DNA from: an uncultured Bacteroides sp.
Lineage (GTDB): Bacteria; Bacteroidota; Bacteroidia; Bacteroidales; Bacteroidaceae
NCBI GenBank assembly: GCA_905197435.1
Contig: CAJJYX010000001.1
Span: 11,857 to 75,856, forward strand
DNA: 64,000 nt
Direction: 5' to 3'
The first letter of the stretch is position 1. Each line of letters begins with the position of its first letter. A program made the translations under genes and the position numbers. This document shows positions 35,026 to 43,230 of this stretch, one piece after another. The notes under the pieces were generated by a model, which did not search any database, had not been told where the DNA came from, and saw nothing but the letters and a program-made list of their open reading frames with translations.

Positions 35026-36684
35026 GCTGCCTATAAACTCTACAATGCCTTCTTTCTCTCCCATCCCCAGCTTCTTGCGGATATTCGTTTTCCGTTGGTA
35101 GATGGTGGGGATGCTTTGTTGCGTCACCACGCTAATCTCTTTCGTCGAGAAGTCCGCACAAAGCAGACAGCAAAGCTGCTTTTCCTTATCAATGAGCACA
35201 TCGCCGAAACGGCTGTTCATTTTTGTGTAGAAGTTATCATAAATCCGGTCTATGATGGGGTATAAGTCCTCCCACACCAGCAAGCTCTCTACCGGCAGTT
35301 CATGGCTGGTAATACAGAAAATGCGACGAAGCAGTTCCTGGTTTTGCAAGGTGGGTTGTTTAGCCACCAGCCGAATCATGCCCAATTGCTGCAACAGTAT
35401 TTTACGGAAAAACTGCCCGTCCTCCTCTTTCGACTGGCTCTTTGTCGCATCTTCCAGCAACCGGGTCAACGTTTCCGCCCGTTCCTCCGCTTCAATCAGC
35501 CTATTGCGCCGGTTGCGGATATAAAGGAATGCACCGCCACCAACAAGTACCAGTACCAACAGTGCCAACAATAGATTCAACTGTGCCTGCTTCCGCTCCA
35601 CCGTCAGTATCAGGTTGGCTTGCGAAAGTGTCTCTTTCGACTCGTCCTTACGCCGGACAGTACTCTGCAACGCAGTAAGAGCATTGGCTACAGAATCATT
35701 ATAGCGCGCCACGTCCAGCACATCAAACGTACGGTGACGTGTATAATCTATCAATGCCCTATATACCGCCACCATATTTTCTTCCGTCAGGAACCTGTTC
35801 CTGCCTTCACTGCGTTCCCTCTCCTTATCTAAATAATATTCTGCCGAATCAATCAGCCCTTCTTTCAAGAATACCTCCACTTTTACCAAATCTCCCATAC
35901 GCAACTGCACCGGATCGATGACATACTGCTCCATGCGGCGAATGGCGGCTATCGCGCCCGAAGGTTCATCAAAAGAATAGGCCTGCAACTGGGCATAATT
36001 ACGCAAATAATACACTATCCGGTTAGTATCTCCCGACTGTACTGCCAATTTGATGCTACGCTCCATATAGTAGGCTGCAGAATCATTCTTATTCAGTCCC
36101 ATGGCAATACCCATGGAGAATAAGTTTTCGGCCCTTACGTCCTGGGCTATAGCAGCACGGAAAGTCTCTATCGCTTTATCATAATCTTTCCAGACGTACA
36201 CATACCAATATGCTTTATCACTCAGCATATCTACCATTCTCCCGGTATCCTGCAAGGCTTTGGCAAGAGCGATACCGCTGTCAATGGCGGCTATACACTG
36301 TTCATGTTTTTTCAGCCAGTACCAGTACCAGGCCTTCAACTGGTAGGAAAGCAAATTCTTCACTGTGTCGTTGCAAAAAGCATAATAGCCGGAAGCAGGC
36401 AGCAGCAGGGAATCTTCCGTCATCGAGTTTTGCCACTTATAGTGCACATAAGCATTCAGCCATCCATACAACAACCGGTCTTCACCCGAGAGCTGCGACG
36501 GTTTCTCTATCTGTGCCAGCAAAACATAAATGCTGTCCACATTCATTTCCACTTGTTTTTCTGCCAGATGCAGCAAATGTACATCATTCATCTGCCGGCA
36601 GGAAACAAAGCACAGCAATGCAAGCAACAGTCCCACGAAGGGTAATCGGTTCATATATAAGAGATGTATTTGTTTTTCTATCAT
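35020..36684 (-). CDS. TPR-containing membrane regulator with LuxR-like HTH
   Basis: 554 residues. The N-terminus is a lipoprotein-like signal (LALLCFVSC), then about 300 residues of TPR-like helices (AYWYVYVWKDYDKAIETFRAAIAQ). A coiled coil and one transmembrane helix (LLLALLVLVLVGGGAFLYI) precede a cytoplasmic part ending in a LuxR-type helix-turn-helix (DFSTKEISVVTQQSIPTIYQ). It should sense something in the periplasm and regulate transcription. ATG 36684 overlaps the upstream lyase stop (ATGA); the Met at 36654 gives a better signal peptide. The receptor gene downstream is the likely target. Confidence 0.85.
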   Translation of the reverse strand: MIEKQIHLLYMNRLPFVGLLLALLCFVSCRQMNDVHLLHLAEKQVEMNVDSIYVLLAQIEKPSQLSGEDRLLYGWLNAYVHYKWQNSMTEDSLLLPASGYYAFCNDTVKNLLSYQLKAWYWYWLKKHEQCIAAIDSGIALAKALQDTGRMVDMLSDKAYWYVYVWKDYDKAIETFRAAIAQDVRAENLFSMGIAMGLNKNDSAAYYMERSIKLAVQSGDTNRIVYYLRNYAQLQAYSFDEPSGAIAAIRRMEQYVIDPVQLRMGDLVKVEVFLKEGLIDSAEYYLDKERERSEGRNRFLTEENMVAVYRALIDYTRHRTFDVLDVARYNDSVANALTALQSTVRRKDESKETLSQANLILTVERKQAQLNLLLALLVLVLVGGGAFLYIRNRRNRLIEAEERAETLTRLLEDATKSQSKEEDGQFFRKILLQQLGMIRLVAKQPTLQNQELLRRIFCITSHELPVESLLVWEDLYPIIDRIYDNFYTKMNSRFGDVLIDKEKQLCCLLCADFSTKEISVVTQQSIPTIYQRKTNIRKKLGMGEKEGIVEFIGSI

Positions 36685-37850
36685 CTGTCTGCAACCGCAG
36701 CTTCCAGTTGCTTCAAAGCCTGCTCCAGCACCGAACGCGGGCAGCCGACATTCAAGCGCATAAAGCCCCTGCCCGGTTCACCGAACATGGTTCCGTCATT
36801 CAGCGCCAGATGCGCCTTGTCTACAAACAGCCGCACCAGTTCCTCTTGAGCCAGTCCCAGCCCACGGCAGTCCAGATAAATAAGGTAAGAAGCCTGCGGG
36901 CGTATCATGCCGATGCCCGGAATATGCTCCCGGAGGTAGTTCTCCGTGAAGTCGATATTCCCCTTTATATAGTCCAGCATCTGTTCCAGCCACTCCTCGC
37001 CATGCATATAGGCGGCAGCCGCACCGATATAAGCCAGTAAATGCCCCTCGCAGAATTCGCCCGCTTCCATGAACTCCCGGAAACGACGGCGGATGTCCTC
37101 ATCGATGATAATGGCATACGAGCTTCCCAATCCCGGCATATTGAACGCCTTGCTGGGTGCCATGAAGGTGAGTGAATTCCGTGCTGCGGCCTCCGACACT
37201 GTGGCAAACGGATGATGCTTATAAGGCGGTAAAGTCAAATCGGCATGTATCTCATCGGAAATGACGAATGTATTGCTTTCCTTGCAGATGCCGGCTATCT
37301 GCTTCAGCTCCTCCACCGTCCACACACGTCCGCCCGGATTATGGGGATTACAGAGAATCAGCACCTTGCATCCTTGTATATCCTTGCGGAACCGTTCAAA
37401 ATCAATCTGGTAATGTCCGTCCTTCAAGTCAAGCGGAGAATAGACAACTTCACGCCCCATGCGCTGCGTCACCAGGAAGAAAGGGTGATAGACGGGAGTC
37501 ATCACCATCACCCGGTCACCGGGCTCAGTGAAACACTGCAGTGCAAAAGCCTGGCCACGGACAATGCCGGGCACAAAAGTCAGCATCTCGCGAGTGACGT
37601 TCCAACCGTGGCGACGACTGAGCCAGCCACAAATGGAAGTGTACCACTCCTCGCACGCAAACGTATAGCCCAGCACCTCATGCTCAAGACGTTTCCGCAA
37701 GGCTTCCATCACAAACGGAGGTGTGCGGAAGTCCATATCCGCCACCCACATGGGGAGGAGGTCTTCGCGTCCCCATACACTCTTCACGCCGTCCCATTTC
37801 ACGGAGTCGGTACCACGGCGCTCTATTACTTCATCAAAATTGTAGGTCAT
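36681..37850 (-). CDS. MalY/PatB-type PLP C-S lyase (cystathionine beta-lyase)
   Basis: 389-residue fold-type-I PLP enzyme. Motifs: WVADMDFRTPPFVMEAL near the N-terminus, CNPHNPGGRVWT, SDEIHADL (ring Asp), the Schiff-base Lys in FMAPSKAFNMPGL, and the C-terminal Arg in FMRLNVGCPRSVLEQAL. Members cleave cystathionine or cysteine conjugates and in some species also moonlight as regulators. The gene overlaps the TPR/LuxR regulator by 4 bp, an unexpected pairing. No -7 element stands out upstream. Confidence 0.92.
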   Translation of the reverse strand: MTYNFDEVIERRGTDSVKWDGVKSVWGREDLLPMWVADMDFRTPPFVMEALRKRLEHEVLGYTFACEEWYTSICGWLSRRHGWNVTREMLTFVPGIVRGQAFALQCFTEPGDRVMVMTPVYHPFFLVTQRMGREVVYSPLDLKDGHYQIDFERFRKDIQGCKVLILCNPHNPGGRVWTVEELKQIAGICKESNTFVISDEIHADLTLPPYKHHPFATVSEAAARNSLTFMAPSKAFNMPGLGSSYAIIIDEDIRRRFREFMEAGEFCEGHLLAYIGAAAAYMHGEEWLEQMLDYIKGNIDFTENYLREHIPGIGMIRPQASYLIYLDCRGLGLAQEELVRLFVDKAHLALNDGTMFGEPGRGFMRLNVGCPRSVLEQALKQLEAAVADR

Positions 37851-37972
37851 ATACTTGCTTTTTTATTGTAGTTTCACAAATCCAACGCATCAATTTGTCT
37901 TGTTTTCATACCACCTGAAAGAGAATTCACAACTATCTGATTATCAATATGTATAGATACAATCTATTTCAG

Positions 37973-38045
37973 TCGTATACTGAGCCCTATTCAGTCGTAT
38001 ACTGAACCTATTTCAGTATACGACTGAATAGGGCTCAGTATACGA
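37973..38045. repeat. perfect 33-bp inverted repeat of palindromic units
   Basis: Left arm 37973-38005, 7-bp spacer 38006-38012, right arm 38013-38045, with no mismatch. Each arm contains CGTATACTGA twice, with a period of about 22 bp. It shares CAGTCGTATACT with the repeat at 3234-3302. It lies between the CPBP protease gene (stop 38080) and the MalY-like gene (start 37850), both on the minus strand, so it would fold into a strong hairpin in any read-through transcript. Confidence 0.9.
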
Positions 38046-38079
38046 TTCATTACCGTTGCCTTATTTTCGTAAACAATAA

Positions 38080-38694
38080 TCATATCGGGAAAAATATGAA
38101 TACTGCCACATCCCACACTGCATGAGACAAGATGATGGCGGCAAAACGGTTCGGGAAGAAGCGATAAAGCGCTCCCCATGCCGCCCCCACCACCAAAGCC
38201 GCCATGACCAGCATGAAATTGCAGGAACCGGCATGCACCAGTGCGTAAATCAAGGTAGCCGCCACAAAACCCACGTTCGGGTTCCACCGCTTGGAAAGCG
38301 TGCGCTGCACATAGCCGCGCCAGAATATCTCTTCTGCCGGTCCTATCAACAACAGCAACAATGCCGCCAGCAACCAGGGAGATTCCCCCTCCTTCATTCC
38401 ATAAATGGAGTCCACCTGCGGGCGGGCAAAGTCGAACATCCAAGACGAAGCCTTGTCGCCCAACCAGAAAACACCCCACAAAGCAACAGCAATGCCGATT
38501 CCCAGCAAGACATTCGGCATGTTCCATCTCACCTCCCGCCACCAGCCGGGATTGAACAACGTGGCAAGCCCCGACAGCATGAGCGCCGAGCCCGTCATCA
38601 TCCACCAGAAATTCACGAAAGGCGCCGTCCGGGGCGAGAACATGACCGTCCACAGCACGGCAGCCAGCAGAATGGTAAAAATCAACTTCTTCAT
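38080..38694 (-). CDS. CPBP family intramembrane metalloprotease
   Basis: 204-residue polytopic membrane protein with about six hydrophobic segments. It carries all CPBP/CAAX-protease motifs: EEIFWRGYVQ (Glu-Glu plus Arg), the His in ALVHAGSCNF and the final ILSHAVWD. In bacteria the family includes prenyl-protein proteases and bacteriocin-immunity-like proteins; the substrate here is unknown. It overlaps the upstream prenyltransferase gene by 4 bp, which fits a shared role in prenyl or membrane lipid chemistry. Confidence 0.88.
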   Translation of the reverse strand: MKKLIFTILLAAVLWTVMFSPRTAPFVNFWWMMTGSALMLSGLATLFNPGWWREVRWNMPNVLLGIGIAVALWGVFWLGDKASSWMFDFARPQVDSIYGMKEGESPWLLAALLLLLIGPAEEIFWRGYVQRTLSKRWNPNVGFVAATLIYALVHAGSCNFMLVMAALVVGAAWGALYRFFPNRFAAIILSHAVWDVAVFIFFPI

Positions 38695-39584
38695 GACATC
38701 AGACCGGCTACGACAAACGACAAGGCAAACAGCAGACTGAACAACAATTGGAGTTTTGCCGTCATTTCATCCAGACTGGCTATGCCACCTTCCCCCTTTC
38801 CGGGAAAACGGGACACGACACGTACATTGCCAATGGCAGGAACCAGCGCCGGCATCACCAACAGTGCCCATAAAGGAAGAGTCCCCGCAGCTATCAATCC
38901 TGCTATCCAGCCGAAAGGGAAAAGGACTTCGGCACAATAAACGTACATCGACGGCTTTCCTCCCAGTTTCATGGCCAGTGTCTGAATCTCGGCACGGGCA
39001 TCGGTACGCATATCCCGTGTATTGTTGGCATGCAGAATAGCCACTGTAATCAGCCCCACCGGCAAAGCTATCCACAAGACATTCCAATCGACAATGCCCG
39101 TAGCCGCATAACAAGTACCCAACGTCGGCAGCAAGGCATAAGCCAGGAAGATGACCACATCCCCCAACGCACGATACTTGAGCGGCGGATAAAGCAACGA
39201 ACAAGCTGCACCGCCCATACCGATATACAGCAACGGCAGACCGGTACGCCACAGCAGTCCGATGCCGGCAATGAGGGCAACTGCCAGCAATGACACCGAC
39301 AGGCGGTATATCTCGCGCGGAGTAAACATCCCGTCAGTCAATGTCTTGGCACCAAAAGTATCTTTTGCATCCACCTTGCGTTTATAGTCAAAGTAATCAC
39401 TCCAGGTATTTCCGGCAGCATGAAACACAATGATATTCAGCAATGCCCAGATGCCGTTTGCCCAGTTTATATCCTGCCGCATCCAGTACAGATATGCCAA
39501 CGTCACCACCACCGGCATTGTCGAGGCGGGGAATGACCACGGACGTACGGCTATCATCCAATCCTTGAAAGAATGCTTCTTCAT
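38691..39584 (-). CDS. UbiA-family prenyltransferase (MenA-like)
   Basis: 297-residue membrane protein with eight to nine hydrophobic helices. The first Asp-rich motif is NTWSDYFDYKRKVD (about 60-73) and the second is NNTRDMRTDARAE (about 188-200). RPWSFPASTMPV at the N-terminus is typical of MenA, which attaches a polyprenyl chain to 1,4-dihydroxy-2-naphthoate in menaquinone synthesis. No other men genes are adjacent, so MenA is the best guess but not certain. Its promoter diverges from that of the HAD gene. Confidence 0.85.
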   Translation of the reverse strand: MKKHSFKDWMIAVRPWSFPASTMPVVVTLAYLYWMRQDINWANGIWALLNIIVFHAAGNTWSDYFDYKRKVDAKDTFGAKTLTDGMFTPREIYRLSVSLLAVALIAGIGLLWRTGLPLLYIGMGGAACSLLYPPLKYRALGDVVIFLAYALLPTLGTCYAATGIVDWNVLWIALPVGLITVAILHANNTRDMRTDARAEIQTLAMKLGGKPSMYVYCAEVLFPFGWIAGLIAAGTLPLWALLVMPALVPAIGNVRVVSRFPGKGEGGIASLDEMTAKLQLLFSLLFALSFVVAGLMS

Positions 39585-39609
39585 TTGTTATTTATCATTT
39601 ATTTGCGGG

Positions 39610-39617
39610 CAAAAGTA
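39610..39617 (-). promoter_or_regulatory. -7 element for the prenyltransferase gene
   Basis: Minus-strand TACTTTTG, 26 bp before the start at 39584. It is back to back with the plus-strand element at 39623. Confidence 0.5.
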
Positions 39618-39622
39618 CGAAA

Positions 39623-39630
39623 TATCTTTG
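39623..39630 (+). promoter_or_regulatory. -7 element for the HAD-Pif1 genes
   Basis: Plus-strand TATCTTTG, 41 bp before the HAD gene start, only 5 bp from the divergent minus-strand element. Confidence 0.55.
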
Positions 39631-39670
39631 CTTTTTAAGTAATTTCGCGCACAAGATAAAAGAAACCCTT

Positions 39671-40465
39671 ATGATAAAAGCTCTGTTTTTTGACATCGAC
39701 GGCACTTTAGTCAGCTTCAAGACCCACGAGATTCCCGTTTCCACCATTGAAGCGCTGACCGCAGCCAAAGCCAAAGGCATGCATATCTTCATTTCGACCG
39801 GACGTCCGCGCATCATCATCAACAACCTTTCAGCCCTGCAGGAACGGAATCTGATAGACGGCTACATCACGATGAACGGTGCCTATTGCTTTGTAGAAGA
39901 CACCGTCATCTACAAAAGCCCCATACCGACAGCAGAGGTGGATGCCTTGACAGCCTTCTGCCACGAGCGCAACATCCCCTGCATCCTGGTGGGAGAACAT
40001 GACATCTGCGTGAACCAGCCCGACGAGATCGTGGAGGAGATTTTTCACCGCCAACTGAAAGTTGCCCCCATCGAGGCCAAGCCCTACACCGCCAACCACG
40101 CCGACCGGACCTTCTTCCAACTGACTCCCTTCATCAACGCCGAGGAGGAGCAGATAATCCAGCCTGCCGTCCCCCATTGCGAAATGGGCCGCTGGCACCC
40201 TGCGTTCGTAGACGTGACAGCCAAAGGGAACACCAAACAGAATGGCATCGACCAGATTATCCGCCACTTCGGCATTAAGCTGGAAGAAACCATGGCTTTC
40301 GGCGACGGAGGGAATGACATCAGCATGTTGCGCCATGCCGGCATCGGTGTGGCCATGGACAATGCCAACGACAACGTGAAAGCCGTTGCCGACTACGTGA
40401 CAACCAGTGTGGACGAAGATGGAATAGCCCATGCTCTGGAACAATTCAAAATAATCAGGAATTAA
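39671..40465 (+). CDS. Cof-type HAD phosphatase
   Basis: 264 residues. Motif I is FFDIDGTLVSF (nucleophile Asp and acid/base Asp), motif II is FISTGRPR and motif IV is AFGDGGNDISML. The large C2B-type cap between motifs II and III marks the Cof subfamily, which hydrolyses sugar phosphates, FMN or PLP. Cytoplasmic; the substrate cannot be assigned. It is followed after 5 bp by the Pif1-like helicase gene. Confidence 0.92.
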   Translation: MIKALFFDIDGTLVSFKTHEIPVSTIEALTAAKAKGMHIFISTGRPRIIINNLSALQERNLIDGYITMNGAYCFVEDTVIYKSPIPTAEVDALTAFCHERNIPCILVGEHDICVNQPDEIVEEIFHRQLKVAPIEAKPYTANHADRTFFQLTPFINAEEEQIIQPAVPHCEMGRWHPAFVDVTAKGNTKQNGIDQIIRHFGIKLEETMAFGDGGNDISMLRHAGIGVAMDNANDNVKAVADYVTTSVDEDGIAHALEQFKIIRN

Positions 40466-40470
40466 AAAAG

Positions 40471-42225
40471 ATGGAGGGAGCAAACGCCTTCGTGCCCGAC
40501 ACCCGGAACAAAGAGTTTCAAGATGCCTTGAACCTCATCCAGTATACCCGTCAGTCCGTTTTCCTGACGGGCAAGGCGGGTACGGGCAAATCGACCTTCC
40601 TGAAATATATCTGCGCGAACACAAAGAAAAAGCATGTGGTGCTTGCCCCTACCGGGATAGCCGCCATCAATGCCGGGGGCAGTACCCTGCACAGCTTCTT
40701 CAAACTGCCCTTCTATCCCCTGCTGCCCGATGACCCGAACTTCAGCCTGCAACGGGGACGCATCCATGAATTCTTCAAATATACCAAGCCCCAACGCAAA
40801 CTGCTGGAAGAGCTGGAACTGGTCATCATTGACGAGATTTCCATGGTGCGCGCCGACATCATCGACGCGGTAGACCGCATCCTGCGCGTCTACTCCCGAA
40901 ACCTGCGCGAGCCCTTCGGCGGCAAACAGATACTGCTGGTAGGCGATGTGTTCCAGTTGGAACCCGTCGTCAAGGGAGATGAGCGGGAAATACTGAACCG
41001 CTTCTACCCTACCCCTTATTTCTTCTCAGCCAAAGTGTTCGGCCAGATAGACCTTGTCTCCATCGAACTGCAGAAAGTCTACCGGCAAACGGACAGCAAG
41101 TTCATCAACGTGCTGGACCATATCCGCAACAACACCGTCGGCTCTGCCGAACTTCAACTGCTCAACACCCGCTACGGCACCCAGATAGAGCAATCGGAGG
41201 CCGACATGTACATCACTCTCGCCACCCGCCGCGACAATGTGGACTACATCAACGACAAGAAACTGGCGGAACTTCCCGGCGACCCGGTCACCTTCCACGG
41301 TGAAATCATGGGAGACTTTCCCGAAAGCAGCCTTCCCACCTCGCAGGAGCTTGTATTGAAGCCCGGTGCACAAATCATCTTCATCAAGAATGACTTCGAC
41401 CGCCGCTGGGTGAACGGCACCATCGGAGTCGTCAGCGGTTTCGACCCTATCGAAGAAACCCTCTACGTCATTACCGACGACGGCAAGGAATGCGACGTCA
41501 AACGGGAATCGTGGAGAAACATCCGCTACAAATACAACGAAGAGAAGAAGCAGATTGAAGAAGAGGAGCTGGGCACTTTTACGCAATATCCGGTACGCCT
41601 GGCATGGGCCATCACCGTCCACAAAAGCCAGGGACTGACCTTCAGCCGGGTGGTCATCGACTTCACCGGCGGTGTGTTTGCCGGCGGACAAGCATACGTG
41701 GCCCTCAGCCGTTGCACCTCGCTGGAGGGCATCCAGTTGAAAAAGCCCGTCAGCCGTGCCGATGTGTTCGTCCGTCCGGAAATTGTCAGTTTCTCCGAAC
41801 GTTTCAACAACCGCGCCGCCATTGACCGTGCCCTGAAACAAGCACAGGCAGACGTTCAATACGTTGCCGCCGCCAAAGCTTTCGACAAAGGAGACTTCGG
41901 CACTTTCCTGAATGAGTTTTTCAAAGCCATCCATTCCCGATACGACATCGAGAAGCCGAACGTGCAGCGCCTCATCCGCCGGAAGCTGGACATCATCAAC
42001 CGCCTGAAAGAGGAAAACCGCGCACTGAAGCAAGCCGCATTGGAGAAAGAGAAAGCCCTCGTGAAATATGCCCGCGAATACATCATTATGGGTGACGAAT
42101 GCCTGAAACATGACATGAAGGAGGCAGCCATGAAAAACTATGAGAAAGCCGTCACCCTCTGTCCCAAATTCAAAGAGGCATGGAAGAAGATAAAGAAACT
42201 GGAGAAAGAGATGCTAAAAAGGTGA
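40471..42225 (+). CDS. Pif1-like SF1 helicase with C-terminal TPR-like tail
   Basis: 584 residues. Helicase motifs: Walker A FLTGKAGTGKSTFL (about 31-44), APTGIAAINAGGSTLHSFF (Pif1 family Ia/I segment), IIDEISMVRADI (Walker B), LVGDVFQLEPV, and the late VHKSQGLTFSRVVIDF and YVALSRCTSLEG. This is the 5'-3' Pif1/RecD-like layout, which unwinds forks and G-quadruplexes. The last ~150 residues add a coiled coil and a TPR-like helix pair (GDECLKHDMKEAAMKNYEKA), absent from minimal Pif1 proteins. Likely co-transcribed with the HAD gene. Confidence 0.9.
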   Translation: MEGANAFVPDTRNKEFQDALNLIQYTRQSVFLTGKAGTGKSTFLKYICANTKKKHVVLAPTGIAAINAGGSTLHSFFKLPFYPLLPDDPNFSLQRGRIHEFFKYTKPQRKLLEELELVIIDEISMVRADIIDAVDRILRVYSRNLREPFGGKQILLVGDVFQLEPVVKGDEREILNRFYPTPYFFSAKVFGQIDLVSIELQKVYRQTDSKFINVLDHIRNNTVGSAELQLLNTRYGTQIEQSEADMYITLATRRDNVDYINDKKLAELPGDPVTFHGEIMGDFPESSLPTSQELVLKPGAQIIFIKNDFDRRWVNGTIGVVSGFDPIEETLYVITDDGKECDVKRESWRNIRYKYNEEKKQIEEEELGTFTQYPVRLAWAITVHKSQGLTFSRVVIDFTGGVFAGGQAYVALSRCTSLEGIQLKKPVSRADVFVRPEIVSFSERFNNRAAIDRALKQAQADVQYVAAAKAFDKGDFGTFLNEFFKAIHSRYDIEKPNVQRLIRRKLDIINRLKEENRALKQAALEKEKALVKYAREYIIMGDECLKHDMKEAAMKNYEKAVTLCPKFKEAWKKIKKLEKEMLKR

Positions 42226-42230
42226 ATCTC

Positions 42231-42261
42231 TTGTTTATAAGCTGGCTATTAGTTATTTTTG
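42231..42261 (+). promoter_or_regulatory. promoter of the TsaC/YciO gene
   Basis: TTG at 42231 and TATTTTTG at 42254-42261 are 20 bp apart and lie 32 bp before the ATG at 42294. Both sit at or just past the end of the helicase gene and exclude the longer frame from 42180. Confidence 0.55.
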
Positions 42262-42293
42262 CGTGTATTGTAGAACTCAAATCCATTGCCGTC

Positions 42294-42908
42294 ATGCTTT
42301 TGAAACTTTATGAAAAGAATAACAGTCCTGCCGATTTGCAGCAAGTAATCGACCTGCTGAACGACGGGGGCATCATCATCTATCCCACCGACACCATGTA
42401 TGCCATCGGTTGCCATGGCCTGAAGGAGCGAGCCATCGAGCGCATCTGCCGTTTCAAGGACATCGACCCCAAGAAAAACAACCTCTCCATCATCTGCTAC
42501 GACCTGAGCAAGGTCAGCGAATATGCCAAAGTGGACAACGGCACTTTCAAACTGATGAAGCGCAACCTGCCCGGAGCCTTCACCTTTATCCTAAACGGAA
42601 CCACCCGCCTGCCCAAGATATTCCGCAACCGTAAGGAGGTAGGCATCCGCATGCCCGACAATCCCATCATCCAGGAGATAGCCCGTCTGCTGGATGCCCC
42701 CATCATGACGACGACATTGCCGCATGATGACAAAGAGGATATTGAATACAGTACAGATCCGGAACTGATTGAAGAAAAGTTCGGAGATATCGTCGACTTG
42801 GTAATCGACGGCGGTATCGGCGGAACGGAAGGCTCCACTGTTGTGGACTGCACCAACGGAGAAGCGGAAATTATACGCCAAGGGGCAGGCTGGCTGGACG
42901 AGGGATAA
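42294..42908 (+). CDS. Sua5/YciO/YrdC family protein, L-threonylcarbamoyladenylate synthase-like
   Basis: 204 residues from MLLKLYEKNN. The YrdC fold motifs are IIYPTDTMYAIGCHG, KDIDPKKNNLSIICYDLS, PGAFTFILNGT and RKEVGIRMPDNP; the basic residues and the Ser/Asn pair bind ATP and the carbamoyl intermediate. It would make threonylcarbamoyl-AMP for tRNA t6A, or belong to the YciO side branch with an unsettled role. The open frame starts at 42180, inside the helicase gene, but that extension contains the promoter. Confidence 0.88.
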   Translation: MLLKLYEKNNSPADLQQVIDLLNDGGIIIYPTDTMYAIGCHGLKERAIERICRFKDIDPKKNNLSIICYDLSKVSEYAKVDNGTFKLMKRNLPGAFTFILNGTTRLPKIFRNRKEVGIRMPDNPIIQEIARLLDAPIMTTTLPHDDKEDIEYSTDPELIEEKFGDIVDLVIDGGIGGTEGSTVVDCTNGEAEIIRQGAGWLDEG

Positions 42909-42924
42909 GCTTCACGCACTCTCG

Positions 42925-43125
42925 CTGCCGTACTGCTGTACACTTGCTGCTGTATCACTGCATCCCTGTTGCAGAGGTACTGCAAAGCTGTTGCAGAAGC
43001 GCTGCACTCCTGTTGCAGAAGTACTGCAAGGCAGCTTGCAGTGACACAGCACAAAGAATGCAGCAACTTTGCAGTAAGCATACAGCAGCCTTGCAACAAG
43101 AAGACAGGCTTTGCAATGGAAGGGG
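42925..43125. repeat. degenerate ~22-bp TGCAG-rich tandem repeat
   Basis: The clearest units begin at 42966, 42988 and 43010 (CTGTTGCAGARGYRCTGCA), exactly 22 bp apart. Each is a small palindrome (TTGCAG...CTGCAA), and weaker copies continue on both sides. The period is not a multiple of three and the frames are broken, so this is non-coding. It lies between the convergent TsaC-like and nagB genes. Confidence 0.8.
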
Positions 43126-43156
43126 CTAACTCTGAAATAAAGCAGGAGAAGAAAAC

Positions 43157-43212
43157 AAAAAACGCATTGACAGCCTGACTTAAACCAGTCTTACTGCCAA
43201 TGCGTTTTTTCT
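43157..43212. terminator. bidirectional terminator between TsaC-like gene and nagB
   Basis: AACGCATTG (43161-43169) pairs with CAATGCGTT (43198-43206), extended by CAG/CTG, with an A-run before it and a T-run after it. It can end transcripts from both sides. Confidence 0.88.
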
Positions 43213-43230
43213 GTTTTATCTGCTATCCGC

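Noticed and set aside
41026-42111. 361-codon open frame on the minus strand
   Set aside because: It is antisense to the Pif1-like helicase, and the sense frame carries all helicase motifs.
42909-43190. Small Cys/Leu/Gln-rich ORFs downstream of the TsaC-like gene
   Set aside because: They arise from the TGCAG repeat, whose 22-bp period is not a multiple of three. All frames give similar low-complexity products.
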